64,000 bases of DNA, taken from NCBI GenBank assembly GCA_902525565.1, contig CABZHY010000001.1, positions 124,001-188,000 of the forward strand. Direction: 5' to 3'. The translations under genes were made by a program, and so were the position numbers. Source of the stretch: an uncultured Pelagibacteraceae bacterium. Its GTDB lineage: Bacteria > Pseudomonadota > Alphaproteobacteria > Pelagibacterales > Pelagibacteraceae. Position 1 is the first letter of the stretch. Each line of letters begins with the position of its first letter. Of this stretch, positions 31,608-40,969 are shown one piece after another. The notes below the pieces were generated by a model that worked only from the letters and a program-made list of their open reading frames with translations, was not told the DNA's origin and searched no databases.

Positions 31608-32064
31608 TTTTACTGATAATCTTAATTACATTACGAACCGTTGATTTTTGAATTGAATTTCGATTTTTTGATTTAAATTTATTTTCTTTGATAATCAAAG
31701 TTGCACCTTTTTTGACACCAATATAAACAAGACCAACCGGTTTTTCTTTTGATCCACCGCCTGGACCAGCAATTCCTGTTATGGAAACGTTGATTTTACT
31801 TTTTGAAATTTTAGACAAATTTTGAACCATTGCCTTACAACATTCGTGGCTTACCGCACCATATTTTCTAATAATATTTTTATTAACCTTTAATATTTTT
31901 ATTTTAGCGTAGTTAGAGTAAGTGGTTAGACCCATTTGAAAGTATTTTGATGAATTTGCTAATTTAGTGAAATTATGAGCCAGCAATCCACCTGTACAAG
32001 ACTCAGCTACAGATATAGTGAATTTTTTTTTAATTAATTTTTTATGAAGTAATTGAACACTCAT
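31600..32064 (-). CDS. CinA C-terminal domain nicotinamide-nucleotide amidase
   Basis: Stand-alone amidase domain (PncC type), converting NMN to nicotinate mononucleotide in NAD recycling. The 154 residues contain ISVAESCTGGLLAHN, the loop AVSHECCKAM and SITGIAGPGGGSKEKPVGLVYIG, which are the family's catalytic segments. The N-terminal MoCF-like domain of full CinA is absent, as in many Proteobacteria. It starts at the stop of pgpA (one-base overlap) and converges with ratA. Confidence 0.9.
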   Translation of the reverse strand: MSVQLLHKKLIKKKFTISVAESCTGGLLAHNFTKLANSSKYFQMGLTTYSNYAKIKILKVNKNIIRKYGAVSHECCKAMVQNLSKISKSKINVSITGIAGPGGGSKEKPVGLVYIGVKKGATLIIKENKFKSKNRNSIQKSTVRNVIKIISKII

Positions 32065-32555
32065 TAGAATTTTAAGCTTATTAAATATATTAATATCATT
32101 GAATATAATCCTGCCATTATATCATCCATAATTATCCCAAAATAGTTCTTATGGTTTTTATCAAAATAACTTACTGGAAAAGGTTTTAGGATGTCAAAAA
32201 ATCTAAAAAAAAAGAAAGATAAAATATAATAAATTTCAATAGAAATACTTATTTGGTTATTTTGATTCAGATAAAGTAACAAAATTAAAGGCATAGATTG
32301 CCCCAAAACTTCATCGATTACTATTTGTCTTGGATCGGTATTTTTAAATTCAGTTTCAGAGTCTTTTACAGCATAAAATGAATAAAAGAATAAAAGCATA
32401 AAAAAAATAATTGAAAACTTAAGATCTGTGTAACCTAAAACTTCATAAGCAATATAAATAAAAACAGTTGTTACAGCAGAGGCTATAGTTCCTGGAATTA
32501 TGGTTAAATATCCATAACCAAAGAAAGTGGATAACAAAACATTTATTTTTTTCAT
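32064..32555 (-). CDS. pgpA: Phosphatidylglycerophosphatase A
   Basis: Membrane phosphatase giving phosphatidylglycerol from its phosphate. The 163 residues contain FGYGYLTIIPGTIAS near the N-terminus, DPRQIVIDEVLGQSMPL and the C-terminal RFFDILKPFPVSYFDKN with NYFGIIMDDIMAGLYS, all diagnostic of PgpA. The frame is open to 32570, but the ATG at 32555 forms an ATGA overlap with the ispDF stop and gives the usual N-terminus, so I prefer it. Confidence 0.93.
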   Translation of the reverse strand: MKKINVLLSTFFGYGYLTIIPGTIASAVTTVFIYIAYEVLGYTDLKFSIIFFMLLFFYSFYAVKDSETEFKNTDPRQIVIDEVLGQSMPLILLLYLNQNNQISISIEIYYILSFFFFRFFDILKPFPVSYFDKNHKNYFGIIMDDIMAGLYSMILIYLISLKF

Positions 32556-33652
32556 TGCGTTATCGAGCAAATAACCTCACAAGCTATTGCTTTTTCCTTT
32601 CCGATTAATCCAAGTTTTTCTACTGTTTTACCTTTTAGGTTAATTAATTCTTTATCAATATTTAATAAATTAGATAGAGATTTGATTATTTTATCACGAT
32701 ATTTTGAAACTTTTGGTTGCTCACAAATTAAATTTATATCTAAATTATTTATATAAAAGTCATTATTATTTAATATTTCAACAATAGGTTTAAGCATTTT
32801 TGGTGATCTAATATTTTTATATTTTTTTTGATTATTTGGAAAAAAAGTACCAATATCTTTTTTTCTCATTGCTCCAAGAAGAGAATCAATTATTGAATGA
32901 ATAATCACATCTCCATCTGAGTGTCCTTTAAGTCCTGAGTGATAAGGGATTTTAATTCCACCTAAAAAAAGTTTTTTGCCTATTATTAATCTATGGATAT
33001 CAAAACCAATACCAAAATAAGTTTTATTTGTTGCGATATCTTCTTTAAATGTAATTTTGTTATTTAAATTTTCTCCTTTAATAAATTTAACTTTTAAATT
33101 GTTTTCAATAAATAATGTTGCTTCATCAGTAATTTTATTTTTTTGTTTATTTGAAAGACTATATAAATCTTTAAATTTAAATGCTTGAGGCGTTTGAGTT
33201 AAAATTGAATTATTTCGATTTAAGTTAAAAAGTTGGTTTTTTATTTTGTATTTAATAGAATCTTTTGAATTTATAGAAGGTATTACTGCTTTATTTTTTT
33301 TGAGTGATTTAAGTAGGGTTTTTAAAAGTTTGATAGTGAAGTTTGGTCTAGCAGCATCATGAATTAGAACATTGTTAGGTTTAAATTTTTTTATATATTT
33401 TAAGGCTATTAGAGAAGAATCAGATCTTTCTTTACCACCTTTTATAATAGATACATTTTTAGGAAATTTTTCTTTAATACTTTTTTTATTATTTACGACC
33501 AATATAATTTTTTTAAACAGCTTTGATTTCATTGCTTTTTCTAAAGAATGTATAAAAAGTGCCTTGTTTTTATAAATATTGAATTGCTTTGGTTTTTTGG
33601 AATTAAATCTTTTGCTTTGTCCTGATGCTAGTATTATAAAATAATTATTCAT
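32552..33652 (-). CDS. ispDF: Bifunctional MEP cytidylyltransferase / MECDP synthase
   Basis: Fusion of the third and fifth enzymes of the MEP pathway. Residues 1 to about 205 form IspD (FIILASGQSKRFNSKKPKQF, LIHDAARPNFT, TQTPQAFKF). The rest forms IspF (FGIGFDIHRLI, HSDGDVIIHSIIDSLLGAM, DIGTFFPN, then ICEQPKVSKYRDKI). The fusion is common in Alphaproteobacteria. It is divergent from ntrY across 24 bases. Its partner dxr is at 9621-10778. Confidence 0.96.
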   Translation of the reverse strand: MNNYFIILASGQSKRFNSKKPKQFNIYKNKALFIHSLEKAMKSKLFKKIILVVNNKKSIKEKFPKNVSIIKGGKERSDSSLIALKYIKKFKPNNVLIHDAARPNFTIKLLKTLLKSLKKNKAVIPSINSKDSIKYKIKNQLFNLNRNNSILTQTPQAFKFKDLYSLSNKQKNKITDEATLFIENNLKVKFIKGENLNNKITFKEDIATNKTYFGIGFDIHRLIIGKKLFLGGIKIPYHSGLKGHSDGDVIIHSIIDSLLGAMRKKDIGTFFPNNQKKYKNIRSPKMLKPIVEILNNNDFYINNLDINLICEQPKVSKYRDKIIKSLSNLLNIDKELINLKGKTVEKLGLIGKEKAIACEVICSITQ

Positions 33653-33676
33653 TTATATGGTAGTTTTTATATTCAA

Positions 33677-35458
33677 ATGTACGGATTTATTAAAAAAAAT
33701 ATATATCTAATAATATTATTTATTATCACATTATCGATAGGTTTTTTAACCTTTTTAACTTTTATTGATAAGGGATTTATTGAATTATCAGATCAAAATT
33801 TACAAATATTATTAGTTCTAAATATTGTTCTTTTAGTAGCACTTTTTGTTTTTATTTTTATTGAAATTAAGAGCGCAATTAAAAATGATATCGATAAAGA
33901 TGGTTTAAAATCAAATAAAAAATATATTACATACTTTGGTTTATTTACTTTAATTCCATCAGTTTTAATTTCAATATTTTCGCTCTTTTTATTTTCTTTT
34001 GCTTTAGAGAAGTATTTTGACAAAAAAGTAACCACCGTAGTTAACAACTCTTATGAGTTAGCAAGAAATTATGTTGAGGAAATTAGAAATAAAATTCAAT
34101 CTGATATTGTTTTGATAGCTTTTGATACAAATAAAAGTAAAAAATTTCTTAATGATAATCAAAATGAATATAAGAGATTTTTAAATACACAAAAATTGAT
34201 AAGAAATGTAGATGAGGTACATATTATAGATATTAATAAAAAACTTTTATTTTCCACGTTAAATGATGATCAACCATATGTCCCTCCAGTTGATAGAGCT
34301 TTAAACTTGGTTTTGGATGACGATCGTCCTTTAAAGATTATTAATGCACCTGAGAATATTTCTGCTGCAATAATGAGACTACAAAATTTTGAAGATAGAT
34401 TTTTATATGTTGTTAAATATTTAGATAAAGATATTTCAAGGTATTTAACAGAGTCTGAAGAAGCTATTAATTTTTATTATACAGTTGAAGAAAAAAGCAC
34501 TGGTATTAAAATTTCTTTTGCTATTATTTATATTATAGTTGTAAGTGTTTTATTATTTGTCTCTATATCTATTGCGATCAGATTTTCATCTAGGTTTTTT
34601 AGGTCTATCAATAATTTAATTCTTGCATCAACATCTATTGGGCAAGGAAATTTTAATGCAAAAGTCCCTGAAGTCAAAACCGATAAAGATTTAGAAACCC
34701 TAAATAAAAATTTTAATTTGATGATAGATAGGCTAAAAAACCAGCAAGAAAAGTTAATAATCAATGAAAGACATGAGGCTTGGGGAAGTTTAGCTAGAAA
34801 ACTTGCTCATGAAATTAAAAATCCACTTACGCCAATTCAATTAACTATAGATAGATTAAAAAATAAATATTCAAAACAATTAAATGAAAATGAAACTGAA
34901 AATTTTAAAGATAATTTAAAAGTTATAAATAACCAAATAAAACAAATCGAAAAATTAGTTAATGAATTTTCTGACTTTGCAAGAATGCCTAAACCAATAT
35001 TTAGAGAAAATAACTTAGTAGACATTATTCAGGAAAATATAAATTTGCTAAAAGAATTAGATAATTCTATTGATATTAATTTTAAAAAAGATTTTAATAA
35101 AATTACCTTAGAGAGTGATAAAGAACAAATAAGTAGAGTATTTTTAAATTTGATTAAAAATTCTATAGAAAGTATCAATCAAAAAGCTCAAAACAACAAC
35201 AATTTCAGCAAAAAAATTGCTATTGAACTTACAGAAGATGATAGCCACATAAAAGTAACTTTAGAAGACAATGGTGTTGGTTTTAGTGAACTAAAAAATA
35301 ATATTAAAGATATACTTAATCCATATTTCACAACTAAGAAAAATGGAACAGGTTTAGGATTATCAATTGTTAATAAAATAATTAATGACCACAATGGAAA
35401 AATAGACTTTATACCAATTCAAAATGGTGCAAAAATTAATATTACATTTTTAAAATAA
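33677..35458 (+). CDS. ntrY: NtrY-like membrane sensor histidine kinase
   Basis: Sensor kinase partner of NtrX. The 593 residues have membrane helices at about 8-30, 42-63, 84-110 and 278-301, a periplasmic segment between the last two, a HAMP region (about 302-355), HisKA with His378 (KLAHEIKNPLTPIQ), and an ATPase domain with NLIKNSIESI, DNGVGF and GTGLGLSIV. NtrY proteins are often over 700 residues with a PAS domain between HAMP and HisKA; no room for one exists here. The place after ispDF and before ntrX is conserved, though dus and ntrBC are missing. Confidence 0.9.
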   Translation: MYGFIKKNIYLIILFIITLSIGFLTFLTFIDKGFIELSDQNLQILLVLNIVLLVALFVFIFIEIKSAIKNDIDKDGLKSNKKYITYFGLFTLIPSVLISIFSLFLFSFALEKYFDKKVTTVVNNSYELARNYVEEIRNKIQSDIVLIAFDTNKSKKFLNDNQNEYKRFLNTQKLIRNVDEVHIIDINKKLLFSTLNDDQPYVPPVDRALNLVLDDDRPLKIINAPENISAAIMRLQNFEDRFLYVVKYLDKDISRYLTESEEAINFYYTVEEKSTGIKISFAIIYIIVVSVLLFVSISIAIRFSSRFFRSINNLILASTSIGQGNFNAKVPEVKTDKDLETLNKNFNLMIDRLKNQQEKLIINERHEAWGSLARKLAHEIKNPLTPIQLTIDRLKNKYSKQLNENETENFKDNLKVINNQIKQIEKLVNEFSDFARMPKPIFRENNLVDIIQENINLLKELDNSIDINFKKDFNKITLESDKEQISRVFLNLIKNSIESINQKAQNNNNFSKKIAIELTEDDSHIKVTLEDNGVGFSELKNNIKDILNPYFTTKKNGTGLGLSIVNKIINDHNGKIDFIPIQNGAKINITFLK

Positions 35459-35460
35459 TA

Positions 35461-36816
35461 ATGAGTGAAGAAATTTTAATTGTAGACGATAACGCTGATA
35501 TCAGAAATATAATTAATGAATTAATTTTAGATGCTGGTTATAAAACCAGATTAGCTGCAAATTATAACCAAGCACTTGCAGAAATAGATAAAAAATTACC
35601 TGATGTTGCAATTCTTGATGTCAAATTAGATAAGGGAGATAACGATGGTATTGAGCTTCTTTCACATATTAAATCTAAAAATAAAGATACTCCTGTTATA
35701 ATTATTTCTGGTCATGCAAACATTGAAATGGCAGTCAAATCTTTGCAGCATGGAGCATTTGAATTTATAGAAAAACCATTTGATCAAGAAAGATTACTTA
35801 ACTTTGTTAAAAGAGCAGTTGAAAATTTTAATTTAAAAAAACAAAATAAAGAATATGAAAGTAAATTATTTTCATCTTATGAATTAATAGGAAATAGTAA
35901 AAATATAATAAATATAATTGATCAAATTAAAAAAATATCAGTAACTGAAAGTAGAGTATTTATAAGTGGACCTTCAGGTTCAGGAAAAGAATTAATTGCT
36001 AGAAAAATCCACAAGGCATCTGATAGAAGTAAAAATCCATTTATTGTCCTAAATGGTGCTTTGCTAGATATCAACAAGTATGAATTAGAGTTATTTGGTG
36101 AAGAAAAAGAAAATGGCTCTATCTCATATGGCGCACTTGAAAAAGCTAACAAAGGAACACTTTTAATTGATCAAGTTTCAGAAATACCATTAGACATACA
36201 GTCTAAAATACTAAGAGTTTTGACTGATCAAAAATTTAAAAGAGTTAATGGAATTAATGATGTTAGTGTGGATGTAAGACTAATTTGTTCATCAAGTAAA
36301 GATTTAAAAAAAGAAATAGAAATTGGAAATTTTAGAGAAGATTTATTTCATAGAATAAATGTTTTTGAGATAAATATTGAACCATTAAATCAAAGAATTT
36401 CAGATATTCCTTTATTAATCAAATATTTTTCAAAAAAAATATCTGAAAATTACAAAATTAGAGAATTAGACATAGATGAAAATAATAGTTACATACTCAA
36501 TCATAATTGGCACGGTAACGTAAGAGAGTTAAGAAATTTAATAGAGAGAATTGCAATATTGCAACCTGACACAAAAGATAAAATTTATAATATTATTAAG
36601 GAATCTCTAAAAAATTCAAATTTTGATGATCAATTGGCTGAAAATAGCCTTTCTGTGCCATTAAAAGAAGCTAGAGAAAAATTTGAAAAGGAGTATTTAA
36701 CTATTCAACTAAAAAAATTTAATGGAAATATTTCTAAGACAGCTAATTTTGTTGGAATGGAAAGAAGTGCATTACATAGAAAATTAAAAGGTTTGGGCAT
36801 CAAAGAATTTAATTAG
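35461..36816 (+). CDS. ntrX: NtrX-like response regulator with degenerate AAA+ domain
   Basis: DNA-binding response regulator phosphorylated by NtrY. The 451 residues comprise a receiver domain (phospho-Asp53 in AILDVKL, Lys105 region EKPF), a sigma-54-type AAA+ domain with Walker A at 169-176 (SGPSGSGK), and a Fis-type helix-turn-helix at the end (NISKTANFVGMERSALHRKL). The GAFTGA sigma-54 contact loop is absent (about residues 216-224 read KENGSISYG), and Walker B reads LLIDQ, with Gln238 where Glu is normal. It therefore probably acts with the housekeeping polymerase. It follows ntrY by 2 bases. Confidence 0.92.
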   Translation: MSEEILIVDDNADIRNIINELILDAGYKTRLAANYNQALAEIDKKLPDVAILDVKLDKGDNDGIELLSHIKSKNKDTPVIIISGHANIEMAVKSLQHGAFEFIEKPFDQERLLNFVKRAVENFNLKKQNKEYESKLFSSYELIGNSKNIINIIDQIKKISVTESRVFISGPSGSGKELIARKIHKASDRSKNPFIVLNGALLDINKYELELFGEEKENGSISYGALEKANKGTLLIDQVSEIPLDIQSKILRVLTDQKFKRVNGINDVSVDVRLICSSSKDLKKEIEIGNFREDLFHRINVFEINIEPLNQRISDIPLLIKYFSKKISENYKIRELDIDENNSYILNHNWHGNVRELRNLIERIAILQPDTKDKIYNIIKESLKNSNFDDQLAENSLSVPLKEAREKFEKEYLTIQLKKFNGNISKTANFVGMERSALHRKLKGLGIKEFN

Positions 36817-38208
36817 ATGAATATAATCATTTGTGGAGCTGGAAGAGTAGGGTTTACTATAGCTAAACAGCTAAGTGAGCAAGGTCATTCTATAACTGTT
36901 ATTGATCCTTCTAGTGAAGATATTCAAAAAATTGATGATGCTTTGGACGTTAAAGCTATAGTAGGAAAAGGTACCTATCCCTCAATATTAGAAAAAGCGA
37001 ACGCAGCAGAGACTGACATGATTATAGCAGTCACTAGAAACGATGAAATTAACATGCTTATTTGCCAAATAGCTTTTTCAATTTTTAAAATTCCAAAAAA
37101 AATAGCTAGAATAAGATCTCAAGATTATCTAAATCCAAAATTTACAAGAGTTTATAACAAAGAAAATTTACCAATAGATGTAATTATTTCACCAGAGATT
37201 GAAATTGCTAAATCAATACAAAGAAAACTTGAGGCGCCAGGAGCATTAGATAGTGTTCCATTTGCAGATAATAAAATTAGATTATTAGAAATTTTAATTA
37301 ACGAAAATTGTAAATTAATTAACATCATGCTCAATGATTTGACGAAAAAACATCCTAATTTAGATGCAAACATTATTGGAATAATAAGAGATGAAAAATT
37401 TTTAATTCCAAAGAAAAATGATGATGTAAGAAAAAATGATAAAATTTATGTGATAATAAATTCATCGCAAATGTCAGACACTTTAGAAGCTTTTGGGCAT
37501 GACGAAAAAGTATCTAAAAATATTTTAATTGTAGGAGGTGGTAACATAGGTTTTAATTTAGCTAAAAATATTGAAGAAACTTTAGATGCTGCAAGAGTTA
37601 AAATTATTGAAAAAAATAAAGAAAGAGCTGAATTTCTTGCTAGTGAATTAAATAATACGATTGTCATTAATGGTGATGCTTTAGATGAGGAGGTATTAGC
37701 AGAAGCAAATTTACAAGAAGCTGAAACAGTTCTTGCTTTAACAAATGATGATGAAGATAATTTGATGGTAAGTGTTCTTGTTGAAAAATTTGCGAAAGAT
37801 GAAAAAGAAATTGATGATAAAAGAACAATGGCTTTAATTAACAAGCCAAATTATTCATTGTTACAAAACTCTTTAAAAATTGATGATCTTATTGATCCAA
37901 GAATGAATACTGTTTCAAGTATTTTAAAACATATCCACAAAGGGACCATAGAAACAGCCTACACAATTATGAATGGAGAGTATGAAGTGATTGAAGCTGA
38001 AATTATAGAAACATCAGAACTTATCAATAAAGAACTAAAAAATTCAAATTTACCTGATGAGATAAGAATTGGAGCAGTCTTAAGAGAAAATAAAGTTATA
38101 ATACCTCGATCAAATTTTGTATTTCAAAAAGAGGATAAGGTTGTTTTTTTAGCAAAGAAAGACTCAATTTCAGTAGTAGAAAATATATTTAGAATTAGTT
38201 CTATTTAA
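36817..38208 (+). CDS. trkA: Trk potassium uptake regulatory subunit TrkA
   Basis: Cytoplasmic NAD-binding gate of the Trk potassium channel. The 463 residues are an internal duplication of the RCK unit: each half has a Rossmann nucleotide site (IICGAGRVGFTIAKQL and ILIVGGGNIGFNLAKNI) followed by a TrkA-C domain. The end FQKEDKVVFLAKKDSI is typical. It starts immediately after the ntrX stop and precedes trkH by 4 bases, so sensor, regulator and potassium uptake appear co-transcribed. Confidence 0.95.
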   Translation: MNIIICGAGRVGFTIAKQLSEQGHSITVIDPSSEDIQKIDDALDVKAIVGKGTYPSILEKANAAETDMIIAVTRNDEINMLICQIAFSIFKIPKKIARIRSQDYLNPKFTRVYNKENLPIDVIISPEIEIAKSIQRKLEAPGALDSVPFADNKIRLLEILINENCKLINIMLNDLTKKHPNLDANIIGIIRDEKFLIPKKNDDVRKNDKIYVIINSSQMSDTLEAFGHDEKVSKNILIVGGGNIGFNLAKNIEETLDAARVKIIEKNKERAEFLASELNNTIVINGDALDEEVLAEANLQEAETVLALTNDDEDNLMVSVLVEKFAKDEKEIDDKRTMALINKPNYSLLQNSLKIDDLIDPRMNTVSSILKHIHKGTIETAYTIMNGEYEVIEAEIIETSELINKELKNSNLPDEIRIGAVLRENKVIIPRSNFVFQKEDKVVFLAKKDSISVVENIFRISSI

Positions 38209-38212
38209 TTAA

Positions 38213-39619
38213 ATGTCATTTTTTAGAGTAAAGTATTTAAGTTTCTTTTTTATATTGATATCAATTTTTTCTTTTTTAAATATCATTTATTCTTATTATT
38301 TTAATTTTTATTTAAATCTAAACACATATTATTTTAGCTTAATTATTTCTGCAGTGATTGGAATAATTTTTTATAAAATTAAAACTGATCCAAAAAAACC
38401 CTCAATATTTGAAAAAATATTAACCGTTTTATTGGGATATCTTTTAATACCATTGGTTTTATCGATACCTTTTTATTTAAGTATTTATAATTTATCTTTT
38501 TTAAATTCTTTATTTGAGGCAGTTTCTGGATTTACTTCAACAGGTTTTACTATCTTTGAAAATATTAAACATATTGATCAAGGCTTAATTTTATGGAGAT
38601 CATCGATACAATGGATAGGTGGGTTATATTTTTTATATTCTATTATTTTTTTAATTGATATTTATGATGAAAGTTTAAAAAAATCTTTGACTAATTTTTT
38701 ATCTTTTAATTCGGCTGAGATTTTAAAACAATCAATTAAAATTCTTTTACTATATTCAGGGTTAACAGTATCAATTTTTATTATTTTAAACATGCTTGGT
38801 ATAAGATCATTTAATTCACTGAATTTAGCAATGACAATAATTTCTTCAGGTGGTTTTCTACCTGTGAATAATCTTTCTTCAATTTTAATAAATGATTTTC
38901 AGGTAATTATATTTTCCTTTTTAATGTTGATTTCTTTTTTTAGTATTTTTTTTACATATAATTTAATTTTTCTAAGAAATAAAAATTTAAATTTTTTTTA
39001 TGAAGATATACATTTATTTTTATATTTTCTTGTAGTTACAAGTATATTTTTTGTTTTTTTTAGTTATGACACTAATTTCACATTTAGTTTTTTATCTTTA
39101 GTGAGTAGCATCTCAAATATAGGTATTTCACTTGAAGTTGATCAAACTCATTTAAACTTTATATATATCTTGCTTGTAATTGTTGGAGGATCTTTTTTTT
39201 CTACAAGCTCAGGATTAAGGTTTTTGAAAATATATTCTTTGACTAAATATTCTATTAATCAAATTCTTTCTTTTAGTAGACCAAAAAATGTATTTATGAA
39301 CAAACTAGTTTTTTCTAAAATTAATTTTGATGTAAAAGATATAAATAAATATTTTTTAACAATAATAATTTTTGTTATTTCTCTTTTTTCCTTAACTTTA
39401 TTATTGTCCTTATCTAATATTCAGTTTGAATATTCATTTAAATTAGCTGTATTAACCTTAATGAATACAGTTAATTCTTCAGCTTATGGTGTATCGAATT
39501 TTGATTTTCAAAATTTACACTTTTTGACCAAATATTTTCTTATTTTTTTTATGATAATCGGTAGAGTTGAGCTTTTATCTTTATTATTAATAGTTAAAAA
39601 ATTTCTTTTTAAAAATTAA
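38213..39619 (+). CDS. trkH: Trk potassium uptake membrane subunit TrkH
   Basis: Potassium-translocating membrane subunit. The 468 residues are almost wholly hydrophobic with about ten membrane spans and four pore-loop repeats; recognisable filter segments are EAVSGFTSTGFTIFE, MTIISSGGFLP, SSISNIGISLE and NTVNSSAYGVSN. RSSIQWIGGLYFLYS and GGSFFSTSSGLRFLKIYSL are also typical. It is the last gene of the ntrY-ntrX-trkA-trkH run; tRNA-Arg follows 28 bases later. Confidence 0.93.
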   Translation: MSFFRVKYLSFFFILISIFSFLNIIYSYYFNFYLNLNTYYFSLIISAVIGIIFYKIKTDPKKPSIFEKILTVLLGYLLIPLVLSIPFYLSIYNLSFLNSLFEAVSGFTSTGFTIFENIKHIDQGLILWRSSIQWIGGLYFLYSIIFLIDIYDESLKKSLTNFLSFNSAEILKQSIKILLLYSGLTVSIFIILNMLGIRSFNSLNLAMTIISSGGFLPVNNLSSILINDFQVIIFSFLMLISFFSIFFTYNLIFLRNKNLNFFYEDIHLFLYFLVVTSIFFVFFSYDTNFTFSFLSLVSSISNIGISLEVDQTHLNFIYILLVIVGGSFFSTSSGLRFLKIYSLTKYSINQILSFSRPKNVFMNKLVFSKINFDVKDINKYFLTIIIFVISLFSLTLLLSLSNIQFEYSFKLAVLTLMNTVNSSAYGVSNFDFQNLHFLTKYFLIFFMIIGRVELLSLLLIVKKFLFKN

Positions 39620-39647
39620 TTAAGTATTATATATATCAATAAATTTT

Positions 39648-39724
39648 GCGCCCTTAGCTCAGCTGGATAGAGCATCGGTTTTCTAAACCGAGGGTCGGAG
39701 GTTCGAATCCTCCAGGGCGCGCCA
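39648..39724 (+). tRNA. tRNA-Arg (anticodon TCT)
   Basis: A full cloverleaf of 77 bases folds: acceptor GCGCCCT with AGGGCGC, D stem GCTC/GAGC, anticodon stem TCGGT/ACCGA with loop TTTCTAA (anticodon TCT, reading AGA/AGG), and T arm GGAGG TTCGAAT CCTCC. Discriminator G and CCA are encoded. AGA is the dominant Arg codon in this genome, so this tRNA carries most Arg decoding. Confidence 0.97.
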
Positions 39725-39901
39725 TTTAGTCATTTTTTATTGCTATTATTAAAATATTTGTACTTGACTAGAATTCATCTAAACAAGGTTTTGCTAATTA
39801 TTTTTTCTTGAAGAGTATTTTCTTACATGCTTAAATTAAAGATATTCAAAAGTAATTTTGAATTATTTGTTAACAAATAAAAATAACTAAAAGGAAGAAT
39901 A
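39725..39901 (+). promoter_or_regulatory. aapJ upstream region with candidate promoter and palindrome
   Basis: This 177-base gap holds no gene. A candidate promoter is TTGAAG (39808-39813), 17 bases, TTAAAT (39831-39836). Downstream, a perfect 18-base palindrome with arms TTATTTGTT and AACAAATAA lies at 39863-39880, followed by the ribosome-binding stretch AAGGAAG (39891-39897) just before the ATG at 39902. The palindrome could be an operator or a hairpin in the mRNA leader. Promoter assignment is weak; the palindrome is certain as sequence. Confidence 0.4.
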
Positions 39902-40942
39902 ATGTTTAAATACTTAAAACAATTAACTTCTTTAGTTGCTATGGTTGCAGTGTTGTTTACTTTTACAACAGAAACTATGGCTGCTAAAAAATCTAAAACA
40001 CTTAAAAACACTCAAAAGAAGGGTTTTGTAAGATGTGGAGTATCTCAAGGTCTTCCAGGATTTTCTAATGCTGATGCTGCAGGAAATTGGACTGGTGTTG
40101 ACGTTGATGTATGTAGAGCGGTAGCTGCTGCAGTATTAGGTGATGCAAACAAAGTTAAGTTTACACCACTAAGTGCTAAAGAAAGATTTACTGCTTTAAC
40201 TTCTAATGAGATTGATATCTTATCAAGAAACACAACTTGGACTCTTTCTAGGGATGCTGACATCGGACTTACTTTCGTAGGAGTAAACTTCTATGATGGT
40301 CAAGGTTTTATGGTTAGAAAAAATTCTGGATATTCATCTGTGAATGATTTCAAAAACGGTATTTCTGCATGTACAAACTTAGGAACAACAACTGAGCTTA
40401 ATATGAGAGACTTCTTTAATTCAAAAGGAATTTCTTATGAGCCAGTAACTTTCGAAAAAGCTGACGAAGTTGTTGCTGCGTATGATGCTGGAAGATGTGA
40501 TACATATACAACTGATAAGTCTGGTTTAGCTGCTCAAAGAATTAAATTGAGTTCTCCAGATGACCACATAGTTTTACCTGAAACTATTTCAAAAGAGCCT
40601 TTAGGCCCTGTTGTTAGACAAGGTGATTCTGTATGGGAAGATATCGTAAGATGGTCTCTTAACACTATGATTGAAGCTGAAGAATATGGTGTTACTTCTG
40701 CTAATGCAGACTCTATGAAAACTTCAGACAATCCAGCTGTAAAAAGATTAGTTGGTGCTGAAGGTGAATTAGGAGCTGCTTTAGGTTTAGATAATGACTG
40801 GAGTTTAAGAATTATCAAACAAGTTGGTAACTACGGTGAAAGCTACAAAAGAAATATTGCTGACACTGGAATTCTACCTGATAGAGGTCCAAATGAATTA
40901 TGGACTAAAGGTGGAATACTTTATGTACCACCAGCAAGATAA
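39902..40942 (+). CDS. aapJ: General L-amino acid ABC transporter, periplasmic binding protein
   Basis: Captures a broad range of L-amino acids in the periplasm for the AapQMP permease. The 346 residues have a signal peptide (about 1-27, ending in ETMAAKK) and a family 3 solute-binding fold: VRCGVSQGLPGFS, GVDVDVCRAVAAAVLGD, RNTTWTLSRDADIGLTF and TDKSGLAAQRIKL. Base composition is less AT-biased than the neighbours, as expected of a highly expressed gene. A strong terminator-like hairpin follows it, before the permease genes. Confidence 0.95.
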   Translation: MFKYLKQLTSLVAMVAVLFTFTTETMAAKKSKTLKNTQKKGFVRCGVSQGLPGFSNADAAGNWTGVDVDVCRAVAAAVLGDANKVKFTPLSAKERFTALTSNEIDILSRNTTWTLSRDADIGLTFVGVNFYDGQGFMVRKNSGYSSVNDFKNGISACTNLGTTTELNMRDFFNSKGISYEPVTFEKADEVVAAYDAGRCDTYTTDKSGLAAQRIKLSSPDDHIVLPETISKEPLGPVVRQGDSVWEDIVRWSLNTMIEAEEYGVTSANADSMKTSDNPAVKRLVGAEGELGAALGLDNDWSLRIIKQVGNYGESYKRNIADTGILPDRGPNELWTKGGILYVPPAR

Positions 40943-40969
40943 TTTATATCTTTAAATAAAACTTAAAAA

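Noticed and set aside
37446-37844. 132-codon minus-strand open frame inside trkA
   Set aside because: Shadow of the second RCK half of trkA; Ser-rich low-complexity translation typical of antisense AT-rich genes.
39823-40011. 62-codon minus-strand open frame over the aapJ start
   Set aside because: It is antisense to the aapJ signal peptide, has no ribosome-binding site and no recognisable sequence; AT-rich shadows of this size are common here.
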